Assembly (NCBI RefSeq): GCF_029581275.1
Contig: NZ_CP120742.1
Location: 5,084,501 to 5,148,500 of the forward strand
Length of the DNA stretch: 64,000 nt
Direction: 5' to 3'
Source: Micromonospora sp. WMMD1155
Lineage (GTDB): Bacteria > Actinomycetota > Actinomycetes > Mycobacteriales > Micromonosporaceae
Notes under the pieces: model-generated
What the model was told of the DNA's origin: nothing
What the model saw: the letters and a program-made list of their open reading frames with translations, nothing else
Databases searched by the model: none
Part shown: piece after piece, positions 43,063 to 52,010 of the stretch
How the letters are laid out: each line of letters starts with the position of its first letter
How positions within the stretch are numbered: the first letter of the stretch is position 1
Translations under genes and position numbers: made by a program

Positions 43063-43431
43063 ATGCCTTCCGCCGCCACCGCCCCGGCCGTTGCGCCAGC
43101 GTGCGCGCCCGCCCCGGTGGGGCCGCCGCTACCGCGCGTCGACGCCGAACAGTTCGCCCGGCTGTTCAAAGCCCTCTCCGACCCCACCCGGCTGCAGATC
43201 CTGTCGATCATCGAGGTCGCGCCGAGCGGTGAGGCTTGCGTGTGTGACCTAACCGAGGCGTTCGACATGACCCAGCCTGCGATCAGTCACCACCTCAAGA
43301 TCCTGGTCGAGGCGGGCGTGCTGAACCGCAACAAGCGCGGCAGCTGGGTCTGGTACTCCCTCAATCCCGGCCAGTTGGAACCCGTTAAGCACCTCCTGCC
43401 GAAGCGGCGGCTCCTGCCGATCGTGTCCTGA
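43063..43431 (+). CDS. arsR: ArsR family repressor, CxC type
   Basis: 122 residues. An N-terminal Ala/Pro-rich extension precedes FKALSDPTRLQILSIIEVA; Cys59 and Cys61 in GEACVCDLTEAF match the As(III) site; recognition helix QPAISHHLKIL. Ends with basic LLPKRRLLPIVS. No exporter lies directly downstream on the same strand, so the target may be elsewhere. Confidence 0.85.
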   Translation: MPSAATAPAVAPACAPAPVGPPLPRVDAEQFARLFKALSDPTRLQILSIIEVAPSGEACVCDLTEAFDMTQPAISHHLKILVEAGVLNRNKRGSWVWYSLNPGQLEPVKHLLPKRRLLPIVS

Positions 43432-43489
43432 CCCAGGCTGGTGCAGGCTGCAAGCGGACACGCTGGCGAAGGTCGGATCACCTGCGCGG

Positions 43490-44629
43490 TCAACGCCTTT
43501 CGGCGGAACCGCTCGTGTCGGTGCTGAGGAATCGGGCCAACTGGCGCAGGGCGTGCTTCTGGGCGCCGGCGCCTTCGAAGATCAACGTTTGTGAGGTGAA
43601 CGGACTCAACCGCGCCGTGGTGGTGAGAACCCGGCCGTCGTCGAGCCGTTGGTGCTCGGTGACCCCGCGAAGGACGCCGGTCCGCAGCGGGGTCTGTGCC
43701 CACGGGTTGTGCAGCACATGCAGCCCTTCGCCGAAGGTCTCTCGTTGCTCGGGCTGCTCGGGACGGACCAGTTGACCGAAGAGGCGCGGTTTCGTGGCGT
43801 GGGGATCGGGATCCGCGATCGTGCCGACGCGGATCATGGCGACGTCGGACGGACCGTACCCCCGCTCGGTGCCCATGCGGTTGAACAGCGACATGGTGCT
43901 GCTGTTGCTGAACAGCACGGCGGACAGGTTGGCCGCTTCGGGCAGGGCGAACAGGCCGCTGGGGATGCTCTTGCCCGCGTACACGTGCTGGCCGATCTGT
44001 TCGGGTGTCAGCTGCAGTGCGCCATCGGCGTCGTAGCTGACAACGTCACGGGAGCCGTAGAGGTACTGCGACAGCAGGCCAACGGAGTGAAACAGGGCGC
44101 TGAGGTTGTGGAACGACTGGAGGGCGATGACGAACGGAACCCCACTGACCTGCGGGAGGTCCCAGTAGGCCCGGCCGGCAGCGTCGCGCTTGAGCAACTT
44201 TCGGCGCAGCGCCTTGCCGCTCTGGAAGATGAACTCCCGTTCCTCTGCCGGCAGGTTGTCGGGAATCGACGGCCACCCGCTGGCGGGCAGGGTGACATCC
44301 TCGCGACCCTGCGTTGGGTTCGACGTACACGCCTCGATCGCGACCGGCGATTCGCCGGTGACGAGGAAATCAACTGTCGGACTGCTGCGGTCGAGGTCGT
44401 ATTCCTGCTCGCGTAGGTAAGCGAATAGCGCCAACTCGAACACCCGCGGGGAAAACCCTGTCGTCTGAAACTCCCGGACGAAGCTACCGTCGACATCGCG
44501 GAAGTCGGTGAACAGCTCGTCCATCAGCCGCCGCGCCGCGGTGAAGCTGCGGCTCGCCCGCACATCCCGGAAGCGCCGGCTCGTGCGCTCGATGGGCAAC
44601 ACCGGATCGAAGAGACTACGGCTCACCAC
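43490..44629 (-). CDS. Hypothetical protein with possible PD-(D/E)XK-like core
   Basis: 379 residues. No firm family. Seen: ELALFAYLREQEYDLDRSSPTVDFLVTGESPVAIEACTSNP (region about 84-122), a pattern resembling the core of PD-(D/E)XK nuclease-like proteins: hydrophobic strand, PxVDFLV, then the strand AIEAC. The ExK Lys would be Cys in EAC, so catalytic ability is doubtful. The rest (about 150-379) is mixed alpha/beta without visible motifs (VSGVPFVIALQSFHN, YGSRDVVSYD). GTG 44629 or 44626 starts. Neighbours are arsenic genes, giving no clue. Confidence 0.5.
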   Translation of the reverse strand: MVSRSLFDPVLPIERTSRRFRDVRASRSFTAARRLMDELFTDFRDVDGSFVREFQTTGFSPRVFELALFAYLREQEYDLDRSSPTVDFLVTGESPVAIEACTSNPTQGREDVTLPASGWPSIPDNLPAEEREFIFQSGKALRRKLLKRDAAGRAYWDLPQVSGVPFVIALQSFHNLSALFHSVGLLSQYLYGSRDVVSYDADGALQLTPEQIGQHVYAGKSIPSGLFALPEAANLSAVLFSNSSTMSLFNRMGTERGYGPSDVAMIRVGTIADPDPHATKPRLFGQLVRPEQPEQRETFGEGLHVLHNPWAQTPLRTGVLRGVTEHQRLDDGRVLTTTARLSPFTSQTLIFEGAGAQKHALRQLARFLSTDTSGSAERR

Positions 44630-44690
44630 CCCATCGTCGCCTCCTGGCGGTCCACAGCCAACCGGTTACCGCGAGCGAAGCAGCCCGCGG

Positions 44691-46061
44691 CTACCGACGT
44701 TCGATGACCTCCCGCTGCCATCGCGTCGTGGCGAGCTGCACGGCGTCCCACGGGCTGCCCAACGGCGGGGTGTACGACAGGTCGAGCGCGGCGATGTCGG
44801 TGACGCTGGCGCCGTAGGAGATGGCGGTGGCGTAGGTGTCGATACGTTTGGCGATTTCGGCGCCGCGTGAGCCCAGTAGTTGCGCGCCGAGGAGCTTGCC
44901 GGTGCGGCGGTCGGCGGTGACACGGGCCCGGATGGGTGTCGCACCTGGGTAATACGCCTTGTGATCGTCGGCAATGGTGGCCACAGTCACCGGGTCGTAG
45001 CCAGCCTGGCGGGCGTTGTCGTCACGCAGCCCGGTGCCGGCGGCGACGAGGTCGAAGACCTTCACGGCCTGCGTGCCCAGCGACCCGGCGAAGACCGCCT
45101 GCCCACCGAGCGCGTTCGTGCCGGCGACCCGGCCTTGCTTGTGGGCGGTGCTGCCCAGCGGCAGATACACATTCCGGTCGAGGAGCCGGTGGTAGGTGTG
45201 CACACAGTCGCCGGCGGCGAAGACATCGGGCAGGTTCGTGCGCATCTGTCGGTCGACCGCGATCGCACCGTGCACACCGAGGGTGACACCCGCCGCGGCG
45301 GCGAGGTCGGTGTCCGGGCGGACTCCGGTGACGACGAGGACGATGTCAGCCTCGTAGGTCGCGGCATCGGTGTCGACACGCAGCCGGTCGCCGTCGGCGG
45401 TGACGGCGTGAACCCTGGTGCCGCACCGCACCGTCACGCCTTGGTCGCGCAGGTGTTCGGCGAGGGGTTGGGCCAGTTCCGGGTCGATGGTGGGCATGAC
45501 CTGGTTGACCTGCTCGATGAGGGTGACCTGCAGGCCGCGGGTGGTGAGCGCTTCGGCCATTTCCAGGCCGATGTAGCCGGCGCCGACGATGACGGCCGAG
45601 CGTGCCCGGCGCTGCTGCACCGATTGCAGCAGGGCGAAGGTGTCACCCATGGTGTGCAGCGTGTGGACGCCGTCGCCCGGCCCGAGCGTGTCGAGGCCGG
45701 CGATCGGGGGGCGTACCGCGACGGCCCCGGTGCCGATGACGAGCCGGTCGTAGTCCAGGGTCGTGGTGGTGCCGTCCGGGGTGGTCGCGGCGACCGTGTG
45801 CGCGCCCGCGTCGATGGCGGTGGCACGGTGATTGAGCCGCACCCGCAGGCCGGCCTTGTCCAGGTCGTCGCTGCTGCGGTGGGCGAGGCTGCGCCAGTCG
45901 GGGACGTCACCGGACACGTGGTACGGGATGCCGCAGATGCTGAAGTTCGGGTAGGCGTCGGCGACAAGGAGCGTCACCTCGGCGGTGGGGTCGAGTTCGC
46001 GGGCGCGCAGGCCGGCGCTGATGCCGGCGTCGCTGCCGCCGATGACGAGCAGACGCGTCAC
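44691..46061 (-). CDS. FAD-dependent CoA-disulfide reductase-like / NADH oxidase-like oxidoreductase
   Basis: 456 residues. N-terminal FAD motif GGSDAGISAGLRARE; active-site Cys near residue 43 in FSICGIPYHVSG as in CoADR/Npr-type enzymes; NAD motif VIVGAGYIGLEMAEAL; C-terminal FAD motif VFAAGDCVH, dimerisation domain. Known: reduces disulfides or oxygen with NAD(P)H; found in several arsenic islands. GTG start with GGGAGAAAC upstream. Next gene is trxB-like on the same strand. Confidence 0.78.
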   Translation of the reverse strand: MTRLLVIGGSDAGISAGLRARELDPTAEVTLLVADAYPNFSICGIPYHVSGDVPDWRSLAHRSSDDLDKAGLRVRLNHRATAIDAGAHTVAATTPDGTTTTLDYDRLVIGTGAVAVRPPIAGLDTLGPGDGVHTLHTMGDTFALLQSVQQRRARSAVIVGAGYIGLEMAEALTTRGLQVTLIEQVNQVMPTIDPELAQPLAEHLRDQGVTVRCGTRVHAVTADGDRLRVDTDAATYEADIVLVVTGVRPDTDLAAAAGVTLGVHGAIAVDRQMRTNLPDVFAAGDCVHTYHRLLDRNVYLPLGSTAHKQGRVAGTNALGGQAVFAGSLGTQAVKVFDLVAAGTGLRDDNARQAGYDPVTVATIADDHKAYYPGATPIRARVTADRRTGKLLGAQLLGSRGAEIAKRIDTYATAISYGASVTDIAALDLSYTPPLGSPWDAVQLATTRWQREVIERR

Positions 46062-46114
46062 GTTTCTCCCTTCGAGGGTTGGATGGCCGCCGGCACCGGC
46101 GAACCGGGGTCGGC

Positions 46115-47044
46115 TCAGGACTGGGCGGCGAGGTACCGCTCAGCGTCGAGGGCGGCGGCGCAGCCGGTGCCGGCGGCGGTGATCGCCTGGCGGTAGGTGT
46201 GGTCGACGAGGTCGCCGGCGGCGAAGACGCCGGGCAGGTTGGTGCGGGTACCGGGGGAATCGACCGCGACGTAGCCGTCGTCGTCGAGGTTCACCTGGCC
46301 GCGGAAGAGTTCGCTGCGGGGGTCGTGGCCGATGGCGACGAACACGCCCGTGACGTCCAGGACGCGGGTCTCGCCGGTGTGGACATCGCGCAGTCGGGCG
46401 CCGACGACGGCGCCGTCCTGGCCGAGGATCTCTTCGACGACGCCGTTCCACGCCACCCGGATCTTGGTGTTGCTCAACGCGCGGTCGGCCATGATCTGGC
46501 TGGCGCGGAAGGTGTCGCGGCGGTGCACGATGGTGACGCTGCGGGCGAAGCGGGTGAGGAAGGTGGCTTCTTCCATGGCGGTGTCGCCGCCGCCGATGAC
46601 GGCGATGTCCTGGTCCCGGAAGAAGAACCCGTCGCAGGTGGCGCAGGCGGACACGCCGTGGCCGAGGAGTTCGGCCTCGCCGGGGACGCCGAGGGGCCGC
46701 CAGGCGGAACCGGTGGCCAGGATGACCGCCGTGGTCCGGTAGGCCTTCTCGCCGATCCACACGGTCTTGGTGGGGCCGGTGAGGTCGACGCGGGTGACGT
46801 CGTCGGTGACGAATTGGGCGCCGAAGCGGTCGGCCTGCTTGCGGATGGTGTCCATCAGGTCGGGGCCGGTGATCCCGTCGGGGAAGCCGGGGAAGTTCTC
46901 CACCTCGGTGGTGGTCATCAGCGCGCCGCCGGACTGGCTGCCCTCGATGACCAGCGGCGTGAGGTTGGCGCGGGCGGCGTAGAGGGCTGCGGTGTATCCG
47001 GCGGGTCCGGAGCCGATGATGATCAGGCGGTGCGAGTCGGACAC
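46115..47044 (-). CDS. trxB: Thioredoxin reductase (TrxB/ArsT-type)
   Basis: 309 residues. FAD motif [18 protein letters not shown], active-site CATC in [18 protein letters not shown] motif [15 protein letters not shown]-terminal FAD motif [30 protein letters not shown] (regions). Known: in arsenic islands it regenerates thioredoxin for ArsC. Followed downstream by the oxidoreductase and preceded by arsC on the minus strand, supporting an operon arsC-trxB. Confidence 0.88.
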   Translation of the reverse strand: MSDSHRLIIIGSGPAGYTAALYAARANLTPLVIEGSQSGGALMTTTEVENFPGFPDGITGPDLMDTIRKQADRFGAQFVTDDVTRVDLTGPTKTVWIGEKAYRTTAVILATGSAWRPLGVPGEAELLGHGVSACATCDGFFFRDQDIAVIGGGDTAMEEATFLTRFARSVTIVHRRDTFRASQIMADRALSNTKIRVAWNGVVEEILGQDGAVVGARLRDVHTGETRVLDVTGVFVAIGHDPRSELFRGQVNLDDDGYVAVDSPGTRTNLPGVFAAGDLVDHTYRQAITAAGTGCAAALDAERYLAAQS

Positions 47045-47112
47045 GGAGAGCTCCTGCTCGGGGGGAGTCGTCCGCCAGCGGCGGGGGTCGGCGGGCGGGG
47101 ATGGTGACAGGG

Positions 47113-47520
47113 TCAGGCGGCGGTGCGCAGCTCGCCGAGGAGCTTCTCCACCCGGGTACGGATCTCGTCGCGGATGGGGCGCACGGATTCGACGCCCTTG
47201 CCGGCGGGGTCTTCGAGTTTCCAGTCCTCGTAGCGCTTGCCGGGGAAGACCGGGCAGGCGTCACCGCAGCCCATGGTCACGATGACGTCCGAGGACTCTG
47301 CGGTGGCGTATTCGAGCAGCTTTGGCGTCTGGTCGGTGATGTCGATGCCGACCTCGCGCATGGCTTCGACGGCGGCGGGGTTGACGGTGTCTGCGGGGGC
47401 GGAGCCGGCGGAGCGGACTTCGACGGTGTCGCCGGCGAGGTGGCGCAGCCAACCGGCGGCCATCTGGGAGCGGCCGGCGTTGTGCACGCAGACAAACAGG
47501 ACGCTGGGCTTGTCGGACAT
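47113..47520 (-). CDS. arsC: Arsenate reductase ArsC (LMW-phosphatase type)
   Basis: 135 residues. P-loop Cys11 in [15 protein letters not shown]; Cys85 and Cys89 in [13 protein letters not shown]. Known: reduces As(V) to As(III). This is the family's usual size, unlike the fused version at 33674. Located between the ArsR-ArsC fusion gene and trxB on the same strand. Confidence 0.9.
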   Translation of the reverse strand: MSDKPSVLFVCVHNAGRSQMAAGWLRHLAGDTVEVRSAGSAPADTVNPAAVEAMREVGIDITDQTPKLLEYATAESSDVIVTMGCGDACPVFPGKRYEDWKLEDPAGKGVESVRPIRDEIRTRVEKLLGELRTAA

Positions 47521-47757
47521 CAGGAGCCTTCCTTGCAGTACGGGTTGCGGGGCCGGTTGACCGGCGCCGGGTCAGGAGTCGCCGGCAGGGTGCGGGCGGG
47601 GGTCGCTGTTGTGGTCGAGCAGGCGGTAATGGCCGGCCGACGCGACGGATTCACCAGGCTCCGATACGTCTGGCCCGCCCCACCGTGGCGCGGCCTCTTT
47701 CTCATGCGCTGTGGTTGGGCGCCGGTTTGCGCTCGGTCATCGCGCAGGGGGCTGGTG

Positions 47758-48474
47758 TCAGTCATGACGGCCTGGCGACCTCATGGTGGAGGTGACGATG
47801 GGGGCGACGCGGTCGATGCGGGCGGCGAGGTCGGCGAACGCGGCCTCGAATGCGTCGTCGGTGTCGGCGCGGACCGGGTCGGGCACCGACCAGTGCAGCC
47901 GGGGCCGGACCGGGCCGGTGAGTTCCTCGTGGGCGTTGTCGCAGACGGCGATGAGCAGGTCGTCGTCACGCACGATGTCCGCGACGTGCGCGGTGCCGGT
48001 CGCGTCCAGATGCAGCCCGTGGCGGTGGGCCACGGCGACGGCGCGCGGGTGAACCCGCTCTGCCGGCTGCGTTCCGGCCGACGCCGCGCAGGTGTGGGTG
48101 CGCTCCGACCAGAGGGCGGCGGCGAGCTGCGAGCGTGCCGAGTTGCGGGTGCAGACGAACACCACCCGCCCCACGCCAGCCATCGGCGCTGGCGTCAACG
48201 CGGCCAGGGCCTCGGGCTGCAGCTGCAGGTAGGTGCGGCGGCGGTCTCCCTCGGATCGGCCGCGGACGACGAGGCCGGCTTCGCTGAGGACCTTGACGTG
48301 GTGGGCGACCAGGTTCGTCGGCATCTGGAGGTCGTGGGCGATCTCGCCGGGGGAGGCGTCGCCCAGGGTGAGCGCGTCGACGATCGCCAGGCGCGCCGGG
48401 TCGCCGAGCGCGGCGTGGATCCGGGCGCGCGCCTGGAGAGAAGCAAGCTCAGTAGTCATTGACTCAACTATCAC
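47758..48474 (-). CDS. ArsR-ArsC-like fusion (HTH plus LMW phosphatase domain)
   Basis: 238 residues. N-terminal ArsR-type winged helix (ALGDPARLAIVDALTL ... NLVAHHVKVLSEAGLVV, regions) without a CxC. From about 102, an LMW-phosphatase fold with FVCTRNSARSQLAAAL (Cys108) and a second Cys178 in AVCDNAHEEL. Known: such fusions occur in actinobacteria and may couple reduction or sensing to repression. Start ATG 48474; ATG 48459 alternative. Upstream of arsC, separated by about 240 bases without a clear gene. Confidence 0.78.
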   Translation of the reverse strand: MIVESMTTELASLQARARIHAALGDPARLAIVDALTLGDASPGEIAHDLQMPTNLVAHHVKVLSEAGLVVRGRSEGDRRRTYLQLQPEALAALTPAPMAGVGRVVFVCTRNSARSQLAAALWSERTHTCAASAGTQPAERVHPRAVAVAHRHGLHLDATGTAHVADIVRDDDLLIAVCDNAHEELTGPVRPRLHWSVPDPVRADTDDAFEAAFADLAARIDRVAPIVTSTMRSPGRHD

Positions 48475-48736
48475 TGACTAATCACGTTGCTGTCAAGCGG
48501 CGTCGAGGCACGGGCCGGTGGAGCGTGCTTGGGTGTGCCGAAAGGCCGGAGGGCGGCTAGAGGCTGATGCTCGGGGACTTTGGGTGGATGATCTTGAAGG
48601 CGGCTGGCGTCGAGGCCGATCGGCTGGAGGCGGGGTTGACGTCGTCCGCCGGGGAGTTGGCGGTCAGCAGCAGGTCATCAGGTACGACTGCAGCTCGGTC
48701 AGCGCCGCGACGGCGCCGTCGCGGTCGGCGCGGTAG

Positions 48737-49054
48737 TACGGCGTCATCTGGGCGGACGGTACGCACGAGCCGGTCGACGCGGTGCTCTTCGCGACCGGCT
48801 ACCGACCGAACCTCGACTACCTCACCCCGCTCGGAGCCCTGGATGACGGGATTCCCCGCCACGTGGCCGGCGTCTCGACGACCCACCGGGGACTGGTGTA
48901 CCTCGGGTTGGAGTTCCAGCGGTCGTTCTCGTCGAACACCCTGCGCGGCGTCGGACGCGACGCGTCCCACGTCGTCGCCGCCTTGGCTGGCGGCGAGTCC
49001 GGCGGATCGTGGCGCCGCCGGCCGGCTATGAAACGGTCACCGGTTCGACGGTGA
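48737..49054 (+). pseudogene. 3' remnant of an ArsO/FMO-like flavoprotein
   Basis: From 48737 the frame reads YGVIWADGTHEPVDAVLF then ATGYRPNLDYL and ends with LGLEFQRSFSSNTLRGVGRD, matching the C-terminal part of FMO-like flavoproteins such as that at 32549. An in-frame stop lies immediately upstream and the FAD and NADPH halves are missing. Overlaps the end of arsR at 49026. A decayed copy. Confidence 0.7.
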
Positions 49055-49403
49055 GCAGCGCCGCGAGCTGGCGCAGAACCGCCGGTCGGGCCCGGTAGTA
49101 CACCCACGTGCCGCGCCGCTCGGAGTCCACGAGGCCGGCCTCGCGCAGGCTCTTGAGGTGATGCGAGATGGTCGGGCCGCTGAGGTTGAAGGCGGGGGTG
49201 AGGTCACACACGCACGCCTCGCCGTTGTCGGCGGAGGCGATCATCGACATCAGCTGCAGGCGGACCGGGTCGCCGAGGGCCTTGAACGCTGGCGCAAGCA
49301 CCGCGGCGGTCTCGGCCGGCACACGGTGCTGCGCCAGGGGCTGGCAGCAGAACGCCTCGGCGGTCACGTCGGCGAGGGTGAGAGACGCAGCTTGCTTCGA
49401 CAT
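49026..49403 (-). CDS. arsR: ArsR family As(III) repressor with CC plus CxC
   Basis: 125 residues. Cys19-Cys20 near the N-terminus (AFCCQPL) and Cys64/Cys66 in GEACVCDLTPAF; recognition helix GPTISHHLKSL. Known: Actinobacterial ArsR with N-terminal and alpha-3 Cys bind As(III). The region upstream is AT-rich with TTGACATCCCTC; divergent to the 48-residue CxxC gene. Confidence 0.88.
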   Translation of the reverse strand: MSKQAASLTLADVTAEAFCCQPLAQHRVPAETAAVLAPAFKALGDPVRLQLMSMIASADNGEACVCDLTPAFNLSGPTISHHLKSLREAGLVDSERRGTWVYYRARPAVLRQLAALLTVEPVTVS

Positions 49404-49484
49404 TCCTCTAGGTTGACATCCCTCTAATCAATGTGCAACTCTCTGTTTTGACGGACGTCAAGACAGTGGGGGATGGAGGAGATC

Positions 49485-49631
49485 ATGTTCAGGCTCACAA
49501 CGCGCCGACCGAGGGCATCCGCGACCGGTGTCCGATTTTGCGACTCCTGTGCCGAGGTCAGCACCGCTGAGCAGCGTGCTCAGCGCCGCTTCGACGCCGC
49601 ACGGGCCGCCCACGCGAGCTTCGGCCGATGA
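49485..49631 (+). CDS. 48-residue CxxC protein of arsenic clusters
   Basis: A small gene with strong SD (GGAGGAG, 3 bases before ATG). Product of 48 residues: basic N-terminus RLTTRRPRASATG, then VRFCDSCAEVSTAEQRAQRRF with CxxC. Similar tiny CDSC proteins occur near arsR in other actinobacteria (recalled, not checked). Function unknown; metal or zinc binding is plausible. It lies between two ArsR genes. Confidence 0.65.
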   Translation: MFRLTTRRPRASATGVRFCDSCAEVSTAEQRAQRRFDAARAAHASFGR

Positions 49632-49656
49632 CCGCCGCTCGCGGTTGGTAAGCTCA

Positions 49657-49679
49657 ATCGTCTATCGGCGATGAACGAT
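49657..49679 (+). promoter_or_regulatory. Candidate operator before arsR/arsN
   Basis: ATCGT (49657-49661) and ACGAT (49675-49679) form a dyad just before ATG 49689, with a third ATCGGCGAT between. Suited to autoregulation. Confidence 0.35.
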
Positions 49680-49688
49680 GATGGGGTG

Positions 49689-50021
49689 ATGGGGGTGGCC
49701 GAGCTACTCGATCGGACGACGGCGCAGACATACGCGTCGTGGTTTCGGGCCCTCGCGGACCCGACCCGGGTGCAGATCGTGGAGTACCTGGCCCGCCAGG
49801 CTCAGGCGATGAGCGTGGGGGAGATCGTTGCCGCGATCGGCCTGGCGCAGTCCACCGTCTCGCAGCACCTGAAGATCCTTACCGAGGTGCGATTCGTCCT
49901 CGTCGAGCCGGTCGGCACCGCCCGGCACTACCGGATCAACGACGCCTGCGTCGACTGCTTCCCCTCTGCCGCGGACGTGGTCATGGGTCGACCCGCCCCC
50001 AGTCCGAACGGAGCCTGCTGA
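49689..50021 (+). CDS. arsR: ArsR family repressor with C-terminal Cys pair
   Basis: 110 residues from ATG 49689 (ATG 49671 alternative). Core FRALADPTRVQIVEYLAR, recognition helix QSTVSQHLKIL, C-terminal NDACVDCFPSAADVVMGR with CxxC and a final Cys. This C-terminal pattern is shared by a group of arsenic-linked ArsR proteins. Stop overlaps the acetyltransferase start (TGATG), so it likely controls that gene and the flavoprotein and MFS genes beyond. Confidence 0.82.
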   Translation: MGVAELLDRTTAQTYASWFRALADPTRVQIVEYLARQAQAMSVGEIVAAIGLAQSTVSQHLKILTEVRFVLVEPVGTARHYRINDACVDCFPSAADVVMGRPAPSPNGAC

Positions 50022-50518
50022 TGGCCGACATCACCGTGCGCCCCCTGCGGAATGACGACGCCGAGCGGGTCCTGGCTATCTACCAGTCGGGGCTCGATGC
50101 CGGCGACGCCAGCTTCGAGACGACCGCGCCGACCTGGCCGGTGTTCGACGCGGCGAAGCTACCCGCGCACCGCTTCGTTGCCGTCGACGCGGATGACACG
50201 GTGCGCGGTTGGATCGCGGTCGCACCCACCTCGACCCGCGCGGTCTATGCCGGGGTGGTCGAGCACTCCGTCTACGTCGACCCCGCCGCGCAGGGTCGCG
50301 GCGTCGCCCGGCTGCTGCTGGACACGCTGATCGCCTCCACCGAAGCTGCTGGCATCTGGACCATCCAGTCTGGAGTGTTCCCTGACAACGCCGCCAGCCT
50401 CACCCTGCACGAGCGGGCCGGCTTCCGGGTCATCGGTGTGCGCGAGCGGGTCGGTCGCCATCACGGCCGCTGGCGCGACGTCGTTCTGCTCGAGCGGCGC
50501 AGTCCCGTCGTCACCTGA
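50021..50518 (+). CDS. arsN: GNAT N-acetyltransferase, ArsN/phosphinothricin acetyltransferase-like
   Basis: 165 residues, GNAT fold: TVRPLRNDDAERVLAIYQSG, then ETTAPTWPVFDAAKLP, VEHSVYVDPAAQGRGVARLLLDTLI (acetyl-CoA motif), and the closing FRVIGVRERVGRHHGRW. Known: PAT-like ArsN1 acetylates arsinothricin and phosphinothricin. Its coupling to ArsR supports ArsN. Overlaps arsR by one base. Confidence 0.8.
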   Translation: MADITVRPLRNDDAERVLAIYQSGLDAGDASFETTAPTWPVFDAAKLPAHRFVAVDADDTVRGWIAVAPTSTRAVYAGVVEHSVYVDPAAQGRGVARLLLDTLIASTEAAGIWTIQSGVFPDNAASLTLHERAGFRVIGVRERVGRHHGRWRDVVLLERRSPVVT

Positions 50519-50594
50519 CCAACCCCGACCCCGCATCAGTGGGTCCCGTTTACCTCCATGATTCGACAGTTATCTACACAGAGGAGTTTGATCG

Positions 50595-52010
50595 ATGAGC
50601 ACTATGAACGAGCTACCCGTCGTGGTCATCGGCGCGGGCCCGGTGGGCTTGGCCGCCGCCGCGCACCTGCATGAGCGGGGCATCGCCTTCACGGTCCTCG
50701 AAGCCGGCGACACCCCTGGCGCCGCCGTGCGGCAGTGGGGTCACGTGCGGGTGTTCTCCCCGTGGCGGTACAACATTGACCCGGCCGCCCGCCGCCTGCT
50801 CGACGAGGCGGGTTGGGTCGCCCCCGACCTGGAGGCCCTGCCGACCGGAGCGGAGCTGGCCGGCGACTACCTTCAGCCCCTCGCGCAGCTGCCGCAGCTC
50901 AAGCCGCACCTGCGCTACGGCGCCCGGGTCGAGGCGATCAGCCGCCTGGGCCTGGACCGGCTGCGCACGACGGGCCGTGAGTCCACGCCGTTCCTGATCC
51001 GCCTCGCCGACGGCGACGAGCTGCTCGCCCGAGCCGTGATCGACGCCTCCGGAACCTGGGGCACCCCGAACGTTCTGGGCGCGTCCGGCTTGCCGGCCCG
51101 CGGTGAGTCCACTGTCGCGGCGTTCGTGGAGCACGCGTTGCCCGATGTTCTCGGCGCGGCCCGGGACCGTTTCGCCGGCCGGCACACCCTTGTCGTCGGG
51201 GCCGGTCACTCCGCCGCGAACACGCTGCTGTCCCTGGCCGAGCTGGCCGAGTCCGCGCCGGGCACCGAGGTGACCTGGGCGATCCGGACGACGTCGCCTT
51301 CGCGCACCTACGGCGGCGGAGACGCCGACGCGCTGCCCGCCCGAGGTGCCCTGGGCTCACGGCTGCGCGCGCACGTCGACGCCGGCCGGATCCGGCTGTT
51401 CACCGGCTTCTCCGTGCATGCACTCACCCCGACAGACGGCCGGGTCAGTGTGGTGGTGCGCCACGCCGACGGCGGCGAGGAATCGGTCACCGTGGACCGG
51501 ATCGTCGCGGCCACCGGCTTCCGCCCGGACCACTCGATCGCCGCCGAGCTGCGCCTGGACCTCGACCCGATCATGGGCGCCACCCGCGCCCTCGCACCGC
51601 TGATCGACCCGAACGAGCACTCCTGCGGCACCGTGCCCCCGCACGGAGTGAACGAACTCACCCACCCGGAGGTCGGCTACTACGCCGTCGGTATGAAGGC
51701 CTACGGCCGGGCGCCGACGTTCCTCATGGCCACCGGCTACGAGCAGGTCCGTTCCGTCGTTGCCGCCCTCGCTGGCGACTGGGCCGCCGCCCGCGACGTC
51801 CAGCTCGACCTGCCCGAAACCGGCGTCTGCAACAGCAACCCCGCCGACACCGCCACCGGCGACAGTTGCTGCGGCCCGGCGCCCACCGCCGAGCCAGCGG
51901 CGCGCGGGCTCGCCACCGGTATCTCCGGCGGGCTGCTGTCCACACCGTTGAATCTGGTCACCCTCGACGCCGCTCCCGCCACCGCTCAGGCCGGCGGCTG
52001 CTGCAGCTGA
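50595..52010 (+). CDS. FAD-dependent oxidoreductase with Cys-rich tail, arsenic island type
   Basis: 471 residues. FAD motif VVVIGAGPVGLAAAAHL; NAD(P) motif LVVGAGHSAANTLLSL; ATGFRPDHSIAAEL; C-terminus with DSCCGP and GGCCS. Known: flavoproteins of this shape occur in arsenic islands with ArsN and MFS. The CC tail suggests soft-metal or thiol handling. Strong SD AGAGGAGTTTG. Stop overlaps the MFS start (TGATG). Confidence 0.75.
   Translation: MSTMNELPVVVIGAGPVGLAAAAHLHERGIAFTVLEAGDTPGAAVRQWGHVRVFSPWRYNIDPAARRLLDEAGWVAPDLEALPTGAELAGDYLQPLAQLPQLKPHLRYGARVEAISRLGLDRLRTTGRESTPFLIRLADGDELLARAVIDASGTWGTPNVLGASGLPARGESTVAAFVEHALPDVLGAARDRFAGRHTLVVGAGHSAANTLLSLAELAESAPGTEVTWAIRTTSPSRTYGGGDADALPARGALGSRLRAHVDAGRIRLFTGFSVHALTPTDGRVSVVVRHADGGEESVTVDRIVAATGFRPDHSIAAELRLDLDPIMGATRALAPLIDPNEHSCGTVPPHGVNELTHPEVGYYAVGMKAYGRAPTFLMATGYEQVRSVVAALAGDWAAARDVQLDLPETGVCNSNPADTATGDSCCGPAPTAEPAARGLATGISGGLLSTPLNLVTLDAAPATAQAGGCCS

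Noticed and set aside
47520..47765. 81-codon minus-strand frame between the ArsR-ArsC fusion and arsC
   Set aside because: Thr/Pro/Arg-rich composition, no motif, and it overlaps both neighbours' ends; treated as a chance frame.
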